Part shown: piece by piece, positions 1-11,149 of the stretch
Layout of the letters: each line of letters starts with the position of its first letter
Numbering within the stretch: the stretch's first letter is position 1
Assembly (NCBI GenBank): GCA_014218235.1
Contig: CM024760.1
Span: 71,922,961-71,986,960 of the forward strand
From: Colocasia esculenta
Taxonomy: Eukaryota > Streptophyta > Magnoliopsida > Alismatales > Araceae
Direction of reading: 5' to 3'
DNA length: 64,000 nucleotides
Notes under the pieces: generated by a model
What the model was told of the DNA's origin: nothing
Seen by the model: the letters and a program-made list of their open reading frames with translations, nothing else
Databases searched by the model: none
Made by a program: the position numbers and the translations under genes

Positions 1-195
1 CGATGGTCGTTAGAGTTAGTGAGGATAAAACAACAGATACACAATAGCCAATCACACAACACAAGAAATTATCCTGGTTCGGACCTTCTTTCCTTAGGAG
101 TCCTACGTCCAGTCCCTGAGCAATTTCTCAGGATTTCACTACCAAGGGTATTGTCCCCCTTATGGACCCTTACACCCAACCGCAGCTAGTCTTCC

Positions 196-455
196 TTCAA
201 CCTGAAGGGAATTACAACCCCCTAGATACCACACCAGGTCCTCCTTCAACATGAAGGGAAACACACCCTGGATCCCACCGGGTCTTCCTTCTTACAAAAG
301 GGAACAACAACACCCTGGATCCCCCACCAGGTCTTCCTTCACAACTGAAGGGAACAGCACCCTGGATACCACCAGGTCTTCCTTCACAACCGAAGGGAAC
401 AACACCCTGGATACCACCAGGTCTTCCTTCACAACCGAAGGGAAACAACACAAAG
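196..455 (-). repeat. Approx. 45-bp tandem repeats in LTR A, each with a small hairpin
   Basis: About six imperfect units contain 'caccctggataccaccagg' followed by 'ccttcacaaccgaagg'. The last two unit starts are at 358 and 403, which gives a 45-bp period. Each unit has a CCTTC-N6-GAAGG inverted repeat. The same array is at about 11446-11697 and 22770-23028. It lies downstream of the candidate TATA box on the minus strand, so it would be in the RNA leader (inference). Confidence 0.85.
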
Positions 456-727
456 AGAATGGAATGAGATCAAGCCCCTAGATCAAGCTTTAAGTAGCCA
501 AGATCTGAAGCCACTAGCACTGAGAGCAAGGATCTAAACAAGGCACACTCTCAGAACTACACGAGCTCTCTTAGAAAATCTATTACAGCACAGAGAGCGA
601 AGAGCTAAAGGTGATGAGGAATGAGATTCTTGGCTCTGGACTTCTTGCAAAAGAATTTGAATGTTTGAACACAAGATGCTTGTTCTCTACTTCGTTGGTG
701 TGTCCCTTCTTCACTTCTGTCTTTGAG

Positions 728-733
728 TTTATA
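728..733 (-). promoter_or_regulatory. Candidate TATA box of copia LTR A
   Basis: The minus strand reads gATATAAACtc here, and the motif is conserved in LTR B (11977-11982) and LTR C (23310-23315). If it is used, the AATCGTTAYG array is in U3 upstream of it and the 45-bp hairpin array is in the transcribed leader. The assignment rests on motif and conservation only. Confidence 0.4.
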
Positions 734-1194
734 TCTCCCTTTTGAAATACATCCGTTGAAGTATCTGTTGTCTCTTGGATTGATAGACGTTAGACTGATT
801 GTCATTTGGAAGCTTCAACTATCTTTTATCCATTTGAGCACGCAAAGTGATAGGGTCTTCTGACGTCTATAGGTCCAACGTTGTATGATAGAAAGTCTTC
901 AGGACCCTGCACACATTAAATGCTAGAATAGTAGACAACTTAAGCTGTCTCTTGTTGTCAGTATACGTTGTTGTGAGTATTCATTAGAATAGCAATCCTA
1001 GATAGCTTGTTATTAAGGATGTATACAGAGTAAGCACAATAATGGACGATATTGTCTACATGCATGCAGAGATACGTTCAGAACTCATAAATGCAGGAGT
1101 GACAGATAGATATATGCGTGACTTTGACTAGTCAACGCTTCAAGAGATAAGATAAAAGACAGGTCGATATAAACTGTAGAGTCATTGTCTATAT

Positions 1195-1850
1195 GACTTA
1201 TGAAATCGTTATGAATACTAACAAGTCATTATAGAGGGCTAATCGTTAAAGCAAGTTTATGTGTTCAACAGGGAAATCGTTATGAACACTTATCAAGTCG
1301 TTGTGAGCTCTAAAGAAATCGTTGCGTAAAACAAATCGTTATGAGCGCTAACGAAATTGTTGCATAAAGCAAATCGTTGTGAGCGCTAAAGAAATCATTG
1401 CGCAAAGCAAATCGTTAGGGCAAGCAAGTCGTTGCGAGTTCTAAAGAAATCGTTATGATTACTTAAGAAATCGTTACGGCGAGTAAGTCATTGCGAGTTC
1501 TAAAGAAATTGTTACGGTAACTTACGAAATCGTTATGGCGAGCAAGTCGTTACGCTTTCTAAAGAAATCGTTGCGATGACTTATAGAATCGTTATGACAG
1601 GCAAGTCGTTACGAGCTCTAAAGAAATCGTTACGAAGACTTATAGAATCGTTATGGGATCGACTTGTTTGAAACAATATGACTTTTCAGTCTTACAAGGA
1701 AATCGTTACGATGACTTATAGAATCGTTATGCAATCACTTTATCAAATCGTTATGGTATCGATTTCTTTGCATTCATATAGACACTTAGCGAATCTTTAT
1801 GAAGGTAAGGAAATCGTTATAGTTACATGGAAATCGTTATGCGCTTAGAC
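1195..1850 (-). repeat. Degenerate AATCGTTAYG / AAGTCGTTACG array in LTR A
   Basis: More than twenty copies of A(A/G)TCGTT followed by A/G and TG/CG are spaced about 20-30 bp apart. A 59-bp higher-order unit beginning 'gacaggcaagtcgttacgag' occurs once here but three times in LTR B and three times in LTR C. The array lies upstream of the candidate TATA box on the element's strand, so it may be a U3 enhancer array (inference). Confidence 0.85.
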
Positions 1851-2035
1851 AAAAAATAATGCTATGAACTTACTTTACTGTAGTATAAGAAATACTTACC
1901 CATTTGTCTTGTTTTTTTTTGTTCTTGCTCCTGTGCTTAATTCTCATGAAAAATATGTTAATAGACTTTGAACTTGTTTTGTTAATCACCAAAATAAATA
2001 TTTAATTGATTTACATGGGAGCAGACTAATCATCA

Positions 2036-2049
2036 ATCTCCCCATTTTT
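2036..2049 (-). other. Polypurine tract of copia copy 1
   Basis: On the minus strand AAAAATGGGGAGAT directly abuts the LTR start TGATGATTAG. Copy 2 has the same tract at 13381-13394. This is the usual plus-strand primer site. A second purine tract lies about 120 bp upstream (2156-2171). Confidence 0.85.
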
Positions 2050-2155
2050 GGTGATGACAAAACTTAACACGATGCATGCATATTTTCAGAAATAAATTCA
2101 GAAATAAACCTTGAATGTAATTAACCTTTGAATGTATTTCAGAAATGCTAAAATA

Positions 2156-2171
2156 ATTCTCCCCCTTTTTG
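2156..2171 (-). other. Second polypurine tract (AAAAAGGGGGAGAA) upstream of the PPT
   Basis: The minus strand reads AAAAAGGGGGAGAAT within this interval, about 120 bp before the LTR-adjacent tract and just downstream of the aORF stop. It is preserved in copy 2 at about 13500-13515. It could be an additional plus-strand initiation site. This is motif evidence only. Confidence 0.5.
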
Positions 2172-2237
2172 TCATTAAACAAAAAGATACACTTCGACAA
2201 GGAAGAGAGAAACAATAAAGGAGATCCAAAAAGGAGT

Positions 2238-5200
2238 CTATTGAATATTGGGGTTTGCAATGAGATAGAGCGCAGGGGACAAAAGAGATGCAAAGCGACG
2301 AATAACAGGGAGCGCCTGGCGTTCCTGCTCTTCAAAGTAGGCTTGAAATGCTCCAGACTCAATACGATAAGAGGGTCCCATGGTGGGAGCCATCCTCTTG
2401 ATGTGAAGCTGCCTCTAAGTCAAGAGGAAATCCCCATACGCATCAGTGCCAAGAGAAAACTGGTATGAAGTAAAGCAGCCGAAACTGGCAAAATGAAGAA
2501 ACTGATCAATTTTGAACGGATAGAAGATCTGATGCTGCCGAAGTTCCTTCTTCAAATCTAGAAAAAGTCTGTACCGACTGTCCCATTTCAGAAAAGAGTC
2601 GGAGATAAGGTGAATAGAGTTGGCATCCAAAAATTCACCAGGAGTCAGAAGGGGTTAATTTGAACTGGCTTCAGAGGCATTCAGATCTCGAAGCTGCTGA
2701 GCTGACAGAGGGTAGAGATTCTCCCAATCACTAGACGAGAACCTCTCACATTCAAATAGAAGAGGAGCAAGGATATCAGCCTTGATATACCCCTGAGGAT
2801 ACTGCTTGAAGACAAATCTATGAAAGGAAAGGTTACGGCCTTCTAGGACTGAGAGCTGGGCCATAACCCTAGCAGCTCGCTCAAAGATAAGTGCTCCCAC
2901 AAAGGATTCAATGATTAAGGAATGAAGAGGTGGAAGGAACACTGTATCAGGAATAACTAAGGAAGCAAAGTCAACCTGAAGAGGTTCTGTGTGAGCACCC
3001 CTGGAGCAAAGAGCATCAATGGCTGCCCTTAACTGGCCTAGCTGAACTTCTGGAAGGCGGTTGAGATAGCAGTAATCACTGTACATTTTGTACTGCCAGA
3101 GGAATTTGATTTCCCTCTGAACAAACGGCCCAAAAGTGTTCTTATGATGATTTTGGAACCATTCTCTGAGAGGAAGAGGAGTTTCCCTAGGAGGATAGTG
3201 GGCTGCTTGGACATGCCTGAACTGACTATATAGATCTTTGTTGCGTCGAGCCCATTGATCCTCAGTTTTGGCTTCAGTAAAGGAGAAAATTTTTGACTGT
3301 TGAGCCTTAGAACGTGGAGTGTAAGGAAAGATGGTGTTAAGATAGTCTGAAAGATTTTGGGAAGGGAGGCCAAAAATGTGTGCATAAACTACCTTAAGAA
3401 GATATTCTTGATAGATATGTTTTTGCTTATTGATGATGGAAAGAGAGAACCATAGTGGAGGATAGCAAGGTTCAGAAGAGACAGGATGGGTAGAAGTAAG
3501 TCTCCTCTTTTTAGAGACAGGGCTAGAAGAGCCTGTCCTGTGAGTGTGGATTCCAACAGCCAGAACGGACTGAAGTATTGCTACTTCAAATTCATCTTTG
3601 ATGTCTTGGACTTCTGTGGAGAATAATTGGGCACCCTTAGAAATGATGGTGATGAAGGAAGGGGGTGTAGGTGGATGAAAGATGGATGGAGGAGAGACAG
3701 AAGGAATGTCAGATGGTCCAGAAGAGGATGGACCAGAGGAGAAAGAGGCTTCAGATGATGATGCTGGAGGAACCTCAAGTAGAGGAGGAGGGGGAGGAAT
3801 GTGAGTAAGGGAATCAGAAGGTGAAGAAGATTGGGAAGGAAAGGGAGTAGTTGAGGAAATGGTTCTAGGTTGTGGTTGCCTGAAGGGTTGAGGAGCTGGT
3901 GGAGCAGTTGAAGATGAAGGTGGAGAAAGAGGGGCTGGAGTTAGGATGGGTGAAGGAACAGGGGGCTCAGGTGCACCATCCACTTCCTCTGCAGGATACT
4001 GCTCAAACCTCACTGGCCCTGCTGGCCCAGACCCTTCTTCAGGTGGCCCTGATGGCCCAGACACCTGTTCTGCTGGCCCAGATGGCCCAGAATCCACAGC
4101 TGCTTCTTGTACCACTACTGATGGCCCTGATGGCCCTGCCATTTGCTCAGCAAGCCCTGATGGCCTAGAAATACCTGCTTCACTTCTCTGAGCAGAGGGA
4201 GTTGGAGGATGAGGAGCTTAGGCTCCAACTGCCTTTAAAATCTCAGAAAGCTTGGACTTCAGGCTTCCCATCTCCTTATTGAACCACCTTACTGCATTTT
4301 TTACTTGAGACATCTCCTTTGAGGCTGAGGTCTGATTAGTGGAAATTGTGATGACCTCTGATTGAACTGAGCTCAGAACTTTAGCTTGATCATCTAGACG
4401 TTTAAGCAAGGGTTTCAGGTTCTCCCTTAGCTGCGTCTTCGGTCTTCTACGGGCAATTCTTTTCATCTTTCGCCCTGGCCCTTTAGTGGGCTCACTAGTA
4501 TCAACATTTTCACTGTTTACACCTTCCTGCATGGGGACATCTTCAGAATACTCCCCCTGAGGTACTGCAGGAGCATCTCCTTGCTCCCCCTGAGTCTGTG
4601 CTGCCTCAGCTTCCACAGATTGCTCCCCCTGAACAGGAGCAGCCTCCAAAATAATTTCTTCAGTGTGGCCTGATGCCACAGCTTCATTAACTACTGGATC
4701 CCTTGAAGAACTCTGAAGGAATACCAGTACATTCCGGAGAATTGGGGCAACTCGGGAAGATGGAGCAACTTCCTCAACATTGTGCCTAACTGGCTCAATA
4801 TTCTCTGGAGGAAGGTCCTCTATTCAGCTGGATCCTGCTCTGCTGCTTCTTCGGATGGCACTTCTACTGCTGCTTCTGCCGGTGCTTTTGTCTGAACAGA
4901 TTCTTTTTGTGCCACTGGAACGTCCATTGCTGCTGACTCTACTGGCTCTTGTTCCGCTTCTGCTACTGCTTCCTAGCCTTCTTGGGCTTCGCCAATAATG
5001 GCTTCACCCTCAGCCACTGAGGTCTTTTACCATACTCCATTGACCACGGAGAAACCACTTTTTCTCAAATTTCTGGACCGGATTGCTTGGCCCATTTTCT
5101 CAGATAATCACCCACTGTACTTATGCCAAAGTGCTTGAAAATCTTGGTCAGAAGATGAGCATACGGTAGGGATACATTCAATTTACTTTTGGTGTCCCAC

Positions 5201-5825
5201 ACATGGGCATTGGCAAATTTCATCCTTACAATCAGAATCTCTGCTGTGTTGATTTTTTGATTCTGGATGGCCCAGAACATCAAATCCGAGTCTGCCCTAG
5301 TGCAGGTTGAAAACGTAGCACTCCTCGGAGTCACAATCTGACAAACTACGAAGTGCAGGAGGCAGTTGAATGCATTCATCTGATTTATATCTAGCTTATC
5401 ATCCTTCAGTCTGAACTCAGGACCAACTATCCCTAGTCCTTTTGCCTGAATGTCCACAGTATGGATTCCACTGTGTTCGGAGGTCGTCACATTAAACAAA
5501 GTCTTCAATAGATCATGTGAGACCCTAACCTGGGTTCCCTTAACCATGGAGGTCAAGGTCCCGTCTGCCTCTGACTTCAGACACACATAAAAAGCTTTTA
5601 CCAGGTCTGGAAAACTTACTTCAGAGATGGTAGTGATCGTTGTCCACTTCAATCTGTCCAAAGCTTCTACAAAACTGCTCATGCCGTTCTTCCTCAGGTC
5701 GGCCACATCTACTGCCTTGTGACCACACAGCTTCGTCTTCACAGTAGAGAACCTTGCCTGTTGTTCTGCGGAGAGAAACTCAGCCCTGTAGCCCCAACAC
5801 TGCTGGATGCACCAGAAGAGGCCAT
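2238..5825 (-). pseudogene. Large extra ORF after pol (aORF), copia copy 1, broken
   Basis: A frame of about 1,195 codons starts at the ATG at 5825 (context ccATGG) and ends at TAG 2238-2240. Frameshifts near 5780 and 5000 and stops near 4210, 2655 and 2415 break it. Copy 2 has stops at other places, so the ancestor was open throughout. In order it has:
- an N-terminal globular part to about 5065, with hydrophobic spacing resembling Pfam's 'putative plant transposon protein' family (from memory, moderate confidence);
- an Ala/Glu/Pro-rich linker;
- a basic KMKRIARRRP cluster near 4450;
- a heptad-like helix 4420-4230;
- GPSGP repeats 4150-3990;
- a Pro/Ser-rich linker;
- a second basic cluster SKKRRL near 3505;
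- a second globular region 3440-2238.
I see no signal peptide or membrane segment, so it is not an obvious envelope. Nuclear localisation is inferred. Its function is unknown. Confidence 0.75.
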
Positions 5826-6246
5826 GGTTTTGGATGGGAAGAGTTTCTGACGGATTGAGATGAAGAGGAATGTGAAAGCCCTCAAGAAATTTCTAGCGGG
5901 AAGAGGTTTGAAGCTAGAATGATTCAAAGAGCAGATGCAGGAGTCGTTAGGGTATCGGCTCAGGCAAGTGAATGAGAGAGAGATAAAAGGTGGGTGATGA
6001 ATCGTTCTCACATAGATTTCGGGATATACATAAAAAAAAAGAGAAGTGGCTTTTAGGAAATCGGAGGTGTCTTAATGGCAGAAAACGACAAAACAATAGG
6101 TTTGACGGCAGTAAAAACCTTTTAAAAAAGCGAACCGTCAATGATATTTACACAAAGGAGACGATTGAAATCTTTTGCTTAATTCAAGAGGGATAAATCA
6201 TTTGAACTCTGAAATTTAATATTTCAGTCTTAAACAGATAATTCTT
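5826..6246 (-). other. Spacer between pol and aORF, copia copy 1
   Basis: About 420 bp without a convincing gene. It is conserved in copy 2 (17161-17581) and shorter and diverged in element 3 (28111-28504). The frame upstream of the aORF ATG stays open back to 6011, so a longer N-terminus is possible. I prefer the ATG at 5825 because its Kozak-like context recurs in element 3. The spacer may hold the signal that expresses the aORF, such as a splice acceptor or subgenomic promoter, but I see no decisive motif. Confidence 0.6.
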
Positions 6247-9200
6247 TCACAATTTACACATGCCTAATTCCCTTCTAAGAGAAGTAAATCTTTCTTCGGG
6301 TAAGGCCTTTCTGAAGATATCTGCTAACTGATTATTTGTATCAATAAATGAAATTTCTATATTGCCATTAGCTACATGATCACGAATAAAATGGTATCTT
6401 ACCTCAATGTGTTTTGTCCTTGAATGTTGTACTGGATTCTTGGTTAAATTAATGGCACTGGTGTTGTCGCACAGCAAGGGAATAGTCTTGATCTTGAGTC
6501 CACAATCCTCAATTTGTTGCTTAATCCATAAGAGTTGTGTGCAGCAACTTCCAGCAGCTACGTACTCAGCTTCAGGTGTAGACAGTGCTACTGAATTTTG
6601 TTTCCTTGAGGACCATGAGATCAGACATCCTGCAAGGAATTGACAACAACCACTAGTGCTTTTTCTATCTATCCTGCATCCAGCGTAGTCAGCATCAGAG
6701 TATCCTACTAGATTGATTTCACATGATTTTGGATACCACAAACCTAAGTCATGAGTTCTAGCTCAATATCTAAATATTCTTTTGACAAAAATCAAACGAA
6801 ACTCTCTAGGGTCTGCTTGATATCTAGCACATGCATACACTAAACATAATGTCTGGTCTACATGCTGTTAGATAAAGCAATGAGCCTATCATACCTCTGT
6901 AGATCTTTTGATCTACTTTCTTACCATCTTGATCATTGTCCATTCTTGTAGATGTACTCATCGGTGTTGACAGTGGCTTTGCTCCTTCAAATCCAAATTT
7001 CTTTAAAAGTTCCTTGACGTATTTGGCTTGACAGATGTGGGTGCCATCCTTTCCTTGCTTGATTTGCAATCCAAGGAAGTAGTTTAGCTCTCCCATCATG
7101 CTCATCTCGAACTCTCCCTGCATAAGCTTTTCAAAGTACTCGCAAAGAGATTCATCAGTAGACCCAAACATTATGTCATCTACATAAATTTGCACAAGTA
7201 GTATATGTTTGACCTTGGACTTGATAAATAGTGTACTATCTACTTGACCTCTAATGAAACCATGGTTTAACAGAAAAGAGCTAAGTCTTTCATACCAGGC
7301 TCTAGGTGCTTGTTTTAAACCATATAATGCTTTGTGTAATTTGAAAACGTGATCCGGAAAATCAGTATCATCAAAACCTGGAGGTTGTTCTACATATGCT
7401 TCCTCCTTAATAAAACCATTAAAAAATGCTGACTTAACATCCATTTGAAATAATTTCAAATCTAATGCGGATGCATATGCAAGCAGAATTCTAATAGCCT
7501 CAAGTCTAGCTACAGGTGCATAGGTTTCATCGAAATCTATGCCTTCCTCTTGTGAATAGCCTTGAGCTACCAATCTGACCTTTTTCTTAGAATCACACCA
7601 GTTTCATCTAGTTTGTTTCTGAACACCCATTTGGTGCCAATCACTGGATGATCTGATGGTCTAGGAACAAGTGGCCATACTTGGTTTCTCTTGAACTGAT
7701 TAAGTTCATCTTGCATGGCTATAATCCAAGATTCATCAGTAAGAGCTTCATTGACTGTCCTAGGCTCTATTTGAGAAACAAATGCTAGATAATCACAAGG
7801 GATTACATTACCTCTTGTTCTTACCCCTACAGATGGATCACCAATGATGTTCTTAAGGGGGTGATCTTTCTTGTGTCTCCACTCCTTTGGAAGATTTTCA
7901 TGTTCGATATCCTTTTCTTGCATGTCTTCCAGAGGTGGATCTTTCTTGTCCTCAAATGATGTATTCTTTAACTTTTCAGACAGTTCTTCTGCATCATTAT
8001 CATTATTTTCTTCCTTTTTCAAGGAGGGGTTAGTCTCATCAAAGATAATGTGCACAGTTTGTTCAATCAATAGTGTACGCTTATTAAATGCTCTATAGCC
8101 TTTAGGTTTAGAAGCATACCCCATGAAGATGCCTTCATCTGACTTGGCATCTAACTTACCAATGTCTCTTTTGCCGTTGTTGTGAATAAAGCATGGACAT
8201 CCAAAAGTTCTGAAGTGACTGATCTTCGGCTTTTTCCCTTTATATAACTCATATGTTGTTTTCTTTAGTATGGGCCTGATCATTACTCTATTTATGATGT
8301 AGCTTGCTGTGTTCACTACTTCAGCCCAGAAATACCATGGTAAATCATATTCTGACAGCATGGTTCTTGCCATGTCCAAAAGAGTTCTATTCTTTCTTTC
8401 AGTAACTCCATTTTGTTGAGGTGTCCTTGGTGCTGAGAAGTTGTGCTCTATCCCTTGATCATCACAGAATCTTGCAAACTTCTCATTCTGGAACTCTCCT
8501 CCATGATCTGATCGAATTCCAACAATGCAATATTTCTTATCTTTCTGTACCTTTCTGCTGAAGCTCACAACGCTATCAAAGGTATCATCTTTATGCTCCA
8601 AGAATGAGACCTATGTGTATCTGGAATAATCATCTACTATGACAAATCAAAAATTCTTTCCTCCAAGACTTGTGGTCTTCATTGACCCAAATAGGTCCAT
8701 ATGAAGGAGCTCTAAGGGTTTAGAGGTAGTTACCACAGTCTTTGACTTGAAGGAGCTTTTAGCATGTTTTCCTTTAGCACATGTTCTGCAAACTCCATCC
8801 ATTCTGGTGCTGACTTTTGGCAGACCTTCCACCAGGCCTTTCTTGAATAGCTTCCTTATACCATCCAAACTGCAGTGGCCCAATCTTCTGTGCCACAGCT
8901 CAGTGGACTGTTCTTTGCTGGCAGTTAAACAGATATCTTGCTCCTTTAGTTCTTCAAGATATAGCACATACAAGTTCTTTTCTCTATTTGCTTCAAAGAT
9001 GACTGCTCCATCCTTCATGATACTGCACTTGGATTCTTGGAATCTGATTTGATGTCCTTTGTCACACAACTGGCTGATACTGATAAGGTTGTGCTTTAAT
9101 CCTTTAACGCACAGCACATCATCAATTACTATTTTTCCTTTGCTGTTTACTGAACCACTACCAATGACAGTCCCTTTTCCATTGTATCCATAGGTGAATG

Positions 9201-9315
9201 TTCCTTCTTCAGCTTTGAGGTGAGAGAACAACTTTTTATTCCCTGACATATGCCTTGAGCACCCACTGTCCAAATACCATTTGGATGCTCGAAGGTTCTC
9301 CTGAAATAAAAACAT
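6247..9315 (-). pseudogene. pol: Copia pol (protease-integrase-RT-RNase H), copy 1, broken
   Basis: The ATG at 9315-9313 overlaps the gag stop (TGATG). The order is protease (DSGCSRHMSG near 9270), integrase HHCC zinc finger (HRRLGH...CRTCAKGKH near 8890-8750), integrase core (SDHGGEF and PQQNGVTERKNR, 8520-8390), reverse transcriptase with YVDD at about 7175-7186, and RNase H (YSDADYAG near 6710) ending in the typical copia tail IRDHVANGNIE...ADIF at 6247. The frame is broken by TGA at 8647-8649 (Gly codon in copy 2), a nearby TAG (Trp in copy 2), a change of frame near 7570, a 2-nt loss near 6825 and TGA near 6762. The enzyme would process the polyprotein, reverse-transcribe and integrate the element. 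Catalytic motifs are still visible, but the gene cannot give one full product. Confidence 0.93.
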
Positions 9316-11084
9316 CAACCTTTAGGTACCCAAGTTCTTTTGGGTCCTGGTTCGTTAGTAACAGTATTTTCTCCTTTTATTATCCATTTTTTATGTCTAG
9401 TTGGACAAGTTTTCTTACTGTGACCTAGTTTGTTACAGTGACTGTAGCATGTAGTTTTAGTTACTTTTTCAAAATATTTAAAGTTTACTTTATACCTTGT
9501 GTGTTGTTCAGATACAAACTTTGGAGTTTGATATGTTTTAGGGTATACTATTGTCTCTTCATTATCTGGGGGTGTATAACCTAACCCATGCTTCTTTTTA
9601 CCTGACCGTCTAGCACCTTTCAATATTAAGTTTGTTTTATCATTAGTAAACTTTTCTAATGTGCTGGATAGTTTTTCATTTTCTTCAGTTAATCTTTTAA
9701 TTTCTGTTTTTACTTCGTCTGAACTCTCTTGTTTTTCTAGCTTAACTATTTGTTTATTCTTGCCTTTTAAATCTTCACCCAGCAACTCATTTCTTCTTTT
9801 AAGTTCATTAACTTGCTTCTCTAATTGTTCATTTTCTGATTTTAAATCTGAGTTAGTATTTTCTTAGTAAGCAACATTTTTCTTACTAGCTTTTAGTAGT
9901 TTAGAAACTTCCTTATATATATTATAAAGTTCGTTGAATGCTTCTTCTAGATTATCAGAATCTGAATCATTGCATGAATCAAAGGATGAATCAGAAGTTA
10001 CCTTTTCATCTATGTTGGCCATGAAAGCTAGATTGGCTTCTTCTTCTTTACTGCTTGAGTTTGACTCGCTGTCTGAGTCACTGTTGTTGTCCCAAGCAGC
10101 TGTCATGGCTTTCTTCTTATATTTTCTGAATTTTCTTGAACTGTCCTACTTCCTGAATTCGGATTTCTTTAGCTTGGGATACTCTGCCTTGAGGTGTCCT
10201 AGTTTCTTACATTCGTAGCAGATGGGCTCAACTTTCATAAAGTCTTTTCCTTCTGGCTTCTTAAGCTCCTTGTTCTTGAAGTATTTTCTACCAGACTGAA
10301 ATCTTTTCTTTTTGGCCAGAATTCTCTGAAGTCTTCTAGACAGCATAGCTTCTTCGTCTTCACTGTCTTCACCGTTGGCTTCATCTTCAGATTGCTCCTC
10401 AGAGCTGCCTTCTACTGCTTTGAGAGCGTTGGTGTGCTTCTTTCTACTTGAGGACTCTCCTAACCTTTTCATGTTGATCTCATGGGCCATAAGGGACCCA
10501 TTGAGCTTTTCCAAAGACATTCGTTTCAGATCGTTTGCTTCCTCTATTGTTGTTACCTTAGGGGTCCAGGAGGATGGAAGAGATCTGAGAATTTTTCTGA
10601 CCATGTCTCCATTCTCATACTTCTTCCCAACACCAGCTAACCTATTTGTTATATCTGTGAATCTGCTGAACATCTGGGTTATTGATTTGCTTGGTTGCAT
10701 TTGAAACCTCTCATATTGAGTTACCAGAATGTCTATTCTGGTTTCTTTAACATTGTCTGTGCCTTCATAGGTGATTCTTAGTTTCTCCCACATCTCCATT
10801 GCGGATTTGCAGGCAGATACACGGTTGAACTCCTTTTTACTGAGAGCACAACACAGAATGTTCTTGGCTTTACAATTGAGAGAGATCATCTTTTTGTCGT
10901 CGTCTGTCCATTTATCCTTTGTATTTAGGATAACGTAATCACCTTCTTCTAGGATTAACCAGATTTGAAAATCGAAACCTTGCAGGAAATATTCCATCCT
11001 GGTCTTCCAATATGTGTAATCTTCACCGTCAAAGAGAGGGGGTCGGTTTATGGACTGATCTTCTATGTTTCCTTGGGCTGCCAT
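9315..11084 (-). pseudogene. gag: Copia gag, copy 1, two premature stops
   Basis: It begins MAAQGN at 11084, 52 bp inside the primer-binding site. The N-terminal part (to about 10300) is a typical copia gag (UBN2-like), with WKTRMEYFL and an RLAGVGKKY segment. An acidic stretch and a zinc knuckle CYECKKLGHLKAEYP follow, in which the last Cys is replaced by Tyr. Then come an Asp/Ser/Glu-rich region, a long heptad coiled coil (9840-9660) and a second knuckle (SHCNKLGHSKKTCP) whose first Cys of CX2C is Tyr in this copy but Cys in copy 2. TAG at 10146-10148 replaces a Lys codon and TAA at 9864-9866 replaces a Leu codon of copy 2. The frame ends at TGA 9317-9315, overlapping the pol ATG. It would form the virus-like particle and bind RNA. 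Confidence 0.9.
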
Positions 11085-11135
11085 GGATCTTTACTCTTCA
11101 TATCATTGGATCTTCTTCTTTTTTCGAAGAGACTC

Positions 11136-11147
11136 ACTCTGATACCA
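11136..11147 (-). other. Primer-binding site, copia copy 1
   Basis: The minus strand reads TGGTATCAGAGT two bases inside the 5' LTR end. It matches the complement of plant initiator tRNA-Met except for the last base. Copy 2 has the exact TGGTATCAGAGC. It primes minus-strand DNA synthesis. Confidence 0.88.
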
Positions 11148-11149
11148 CT

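Larger units (their letters stand above)
1..2035 (-). repeat. Copia LTR A (3' LTR of copy 1, truncated by window edge)
   Basis: This segment aligns base by base with 11251-13380 and 22590-24733. On the element's strand the LTR begins TGATGATTAG at 2035, directly after the polypurine tract. The other end lies outside the window. It holds a 45-bp leader repeat array (about 196-455) and a 'AATCGTTAYG' array (about 1195-1850). A candidate TATA box on the minus strand lies at 728-733. The 60-100-codon open frames inside it are repeat artefacts, not genes. Confidence 0.93.

Noticed and set aside
212..451. Open frame with GCEGRPGG repeats in LTR A (also 22795-23034)
   Set aside because: It is the translation of the 45-bp tandem repeat. 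It has no coding context and lies in the LTR.
1195..1850. CRISPR-like regular repeats in the copia LTRs
   Set aside because: The units are degenerate, spacers are not unique or equal, and the array is inside a plant LTR present three times.
4780..4998. Leucine-rich plus-strand frame that looks like a membrane protein
   Set aside because: It is the antisense of the Ala/Glu-rich linker of the aORF on the minus strand.
2238..5825. Calling the copia extra ORF an envelope gene
   Set aside because: No signal peptide, membrane segment or cleavage site is visible, and basic clusters and Pro-rich linkers point elsewhere.
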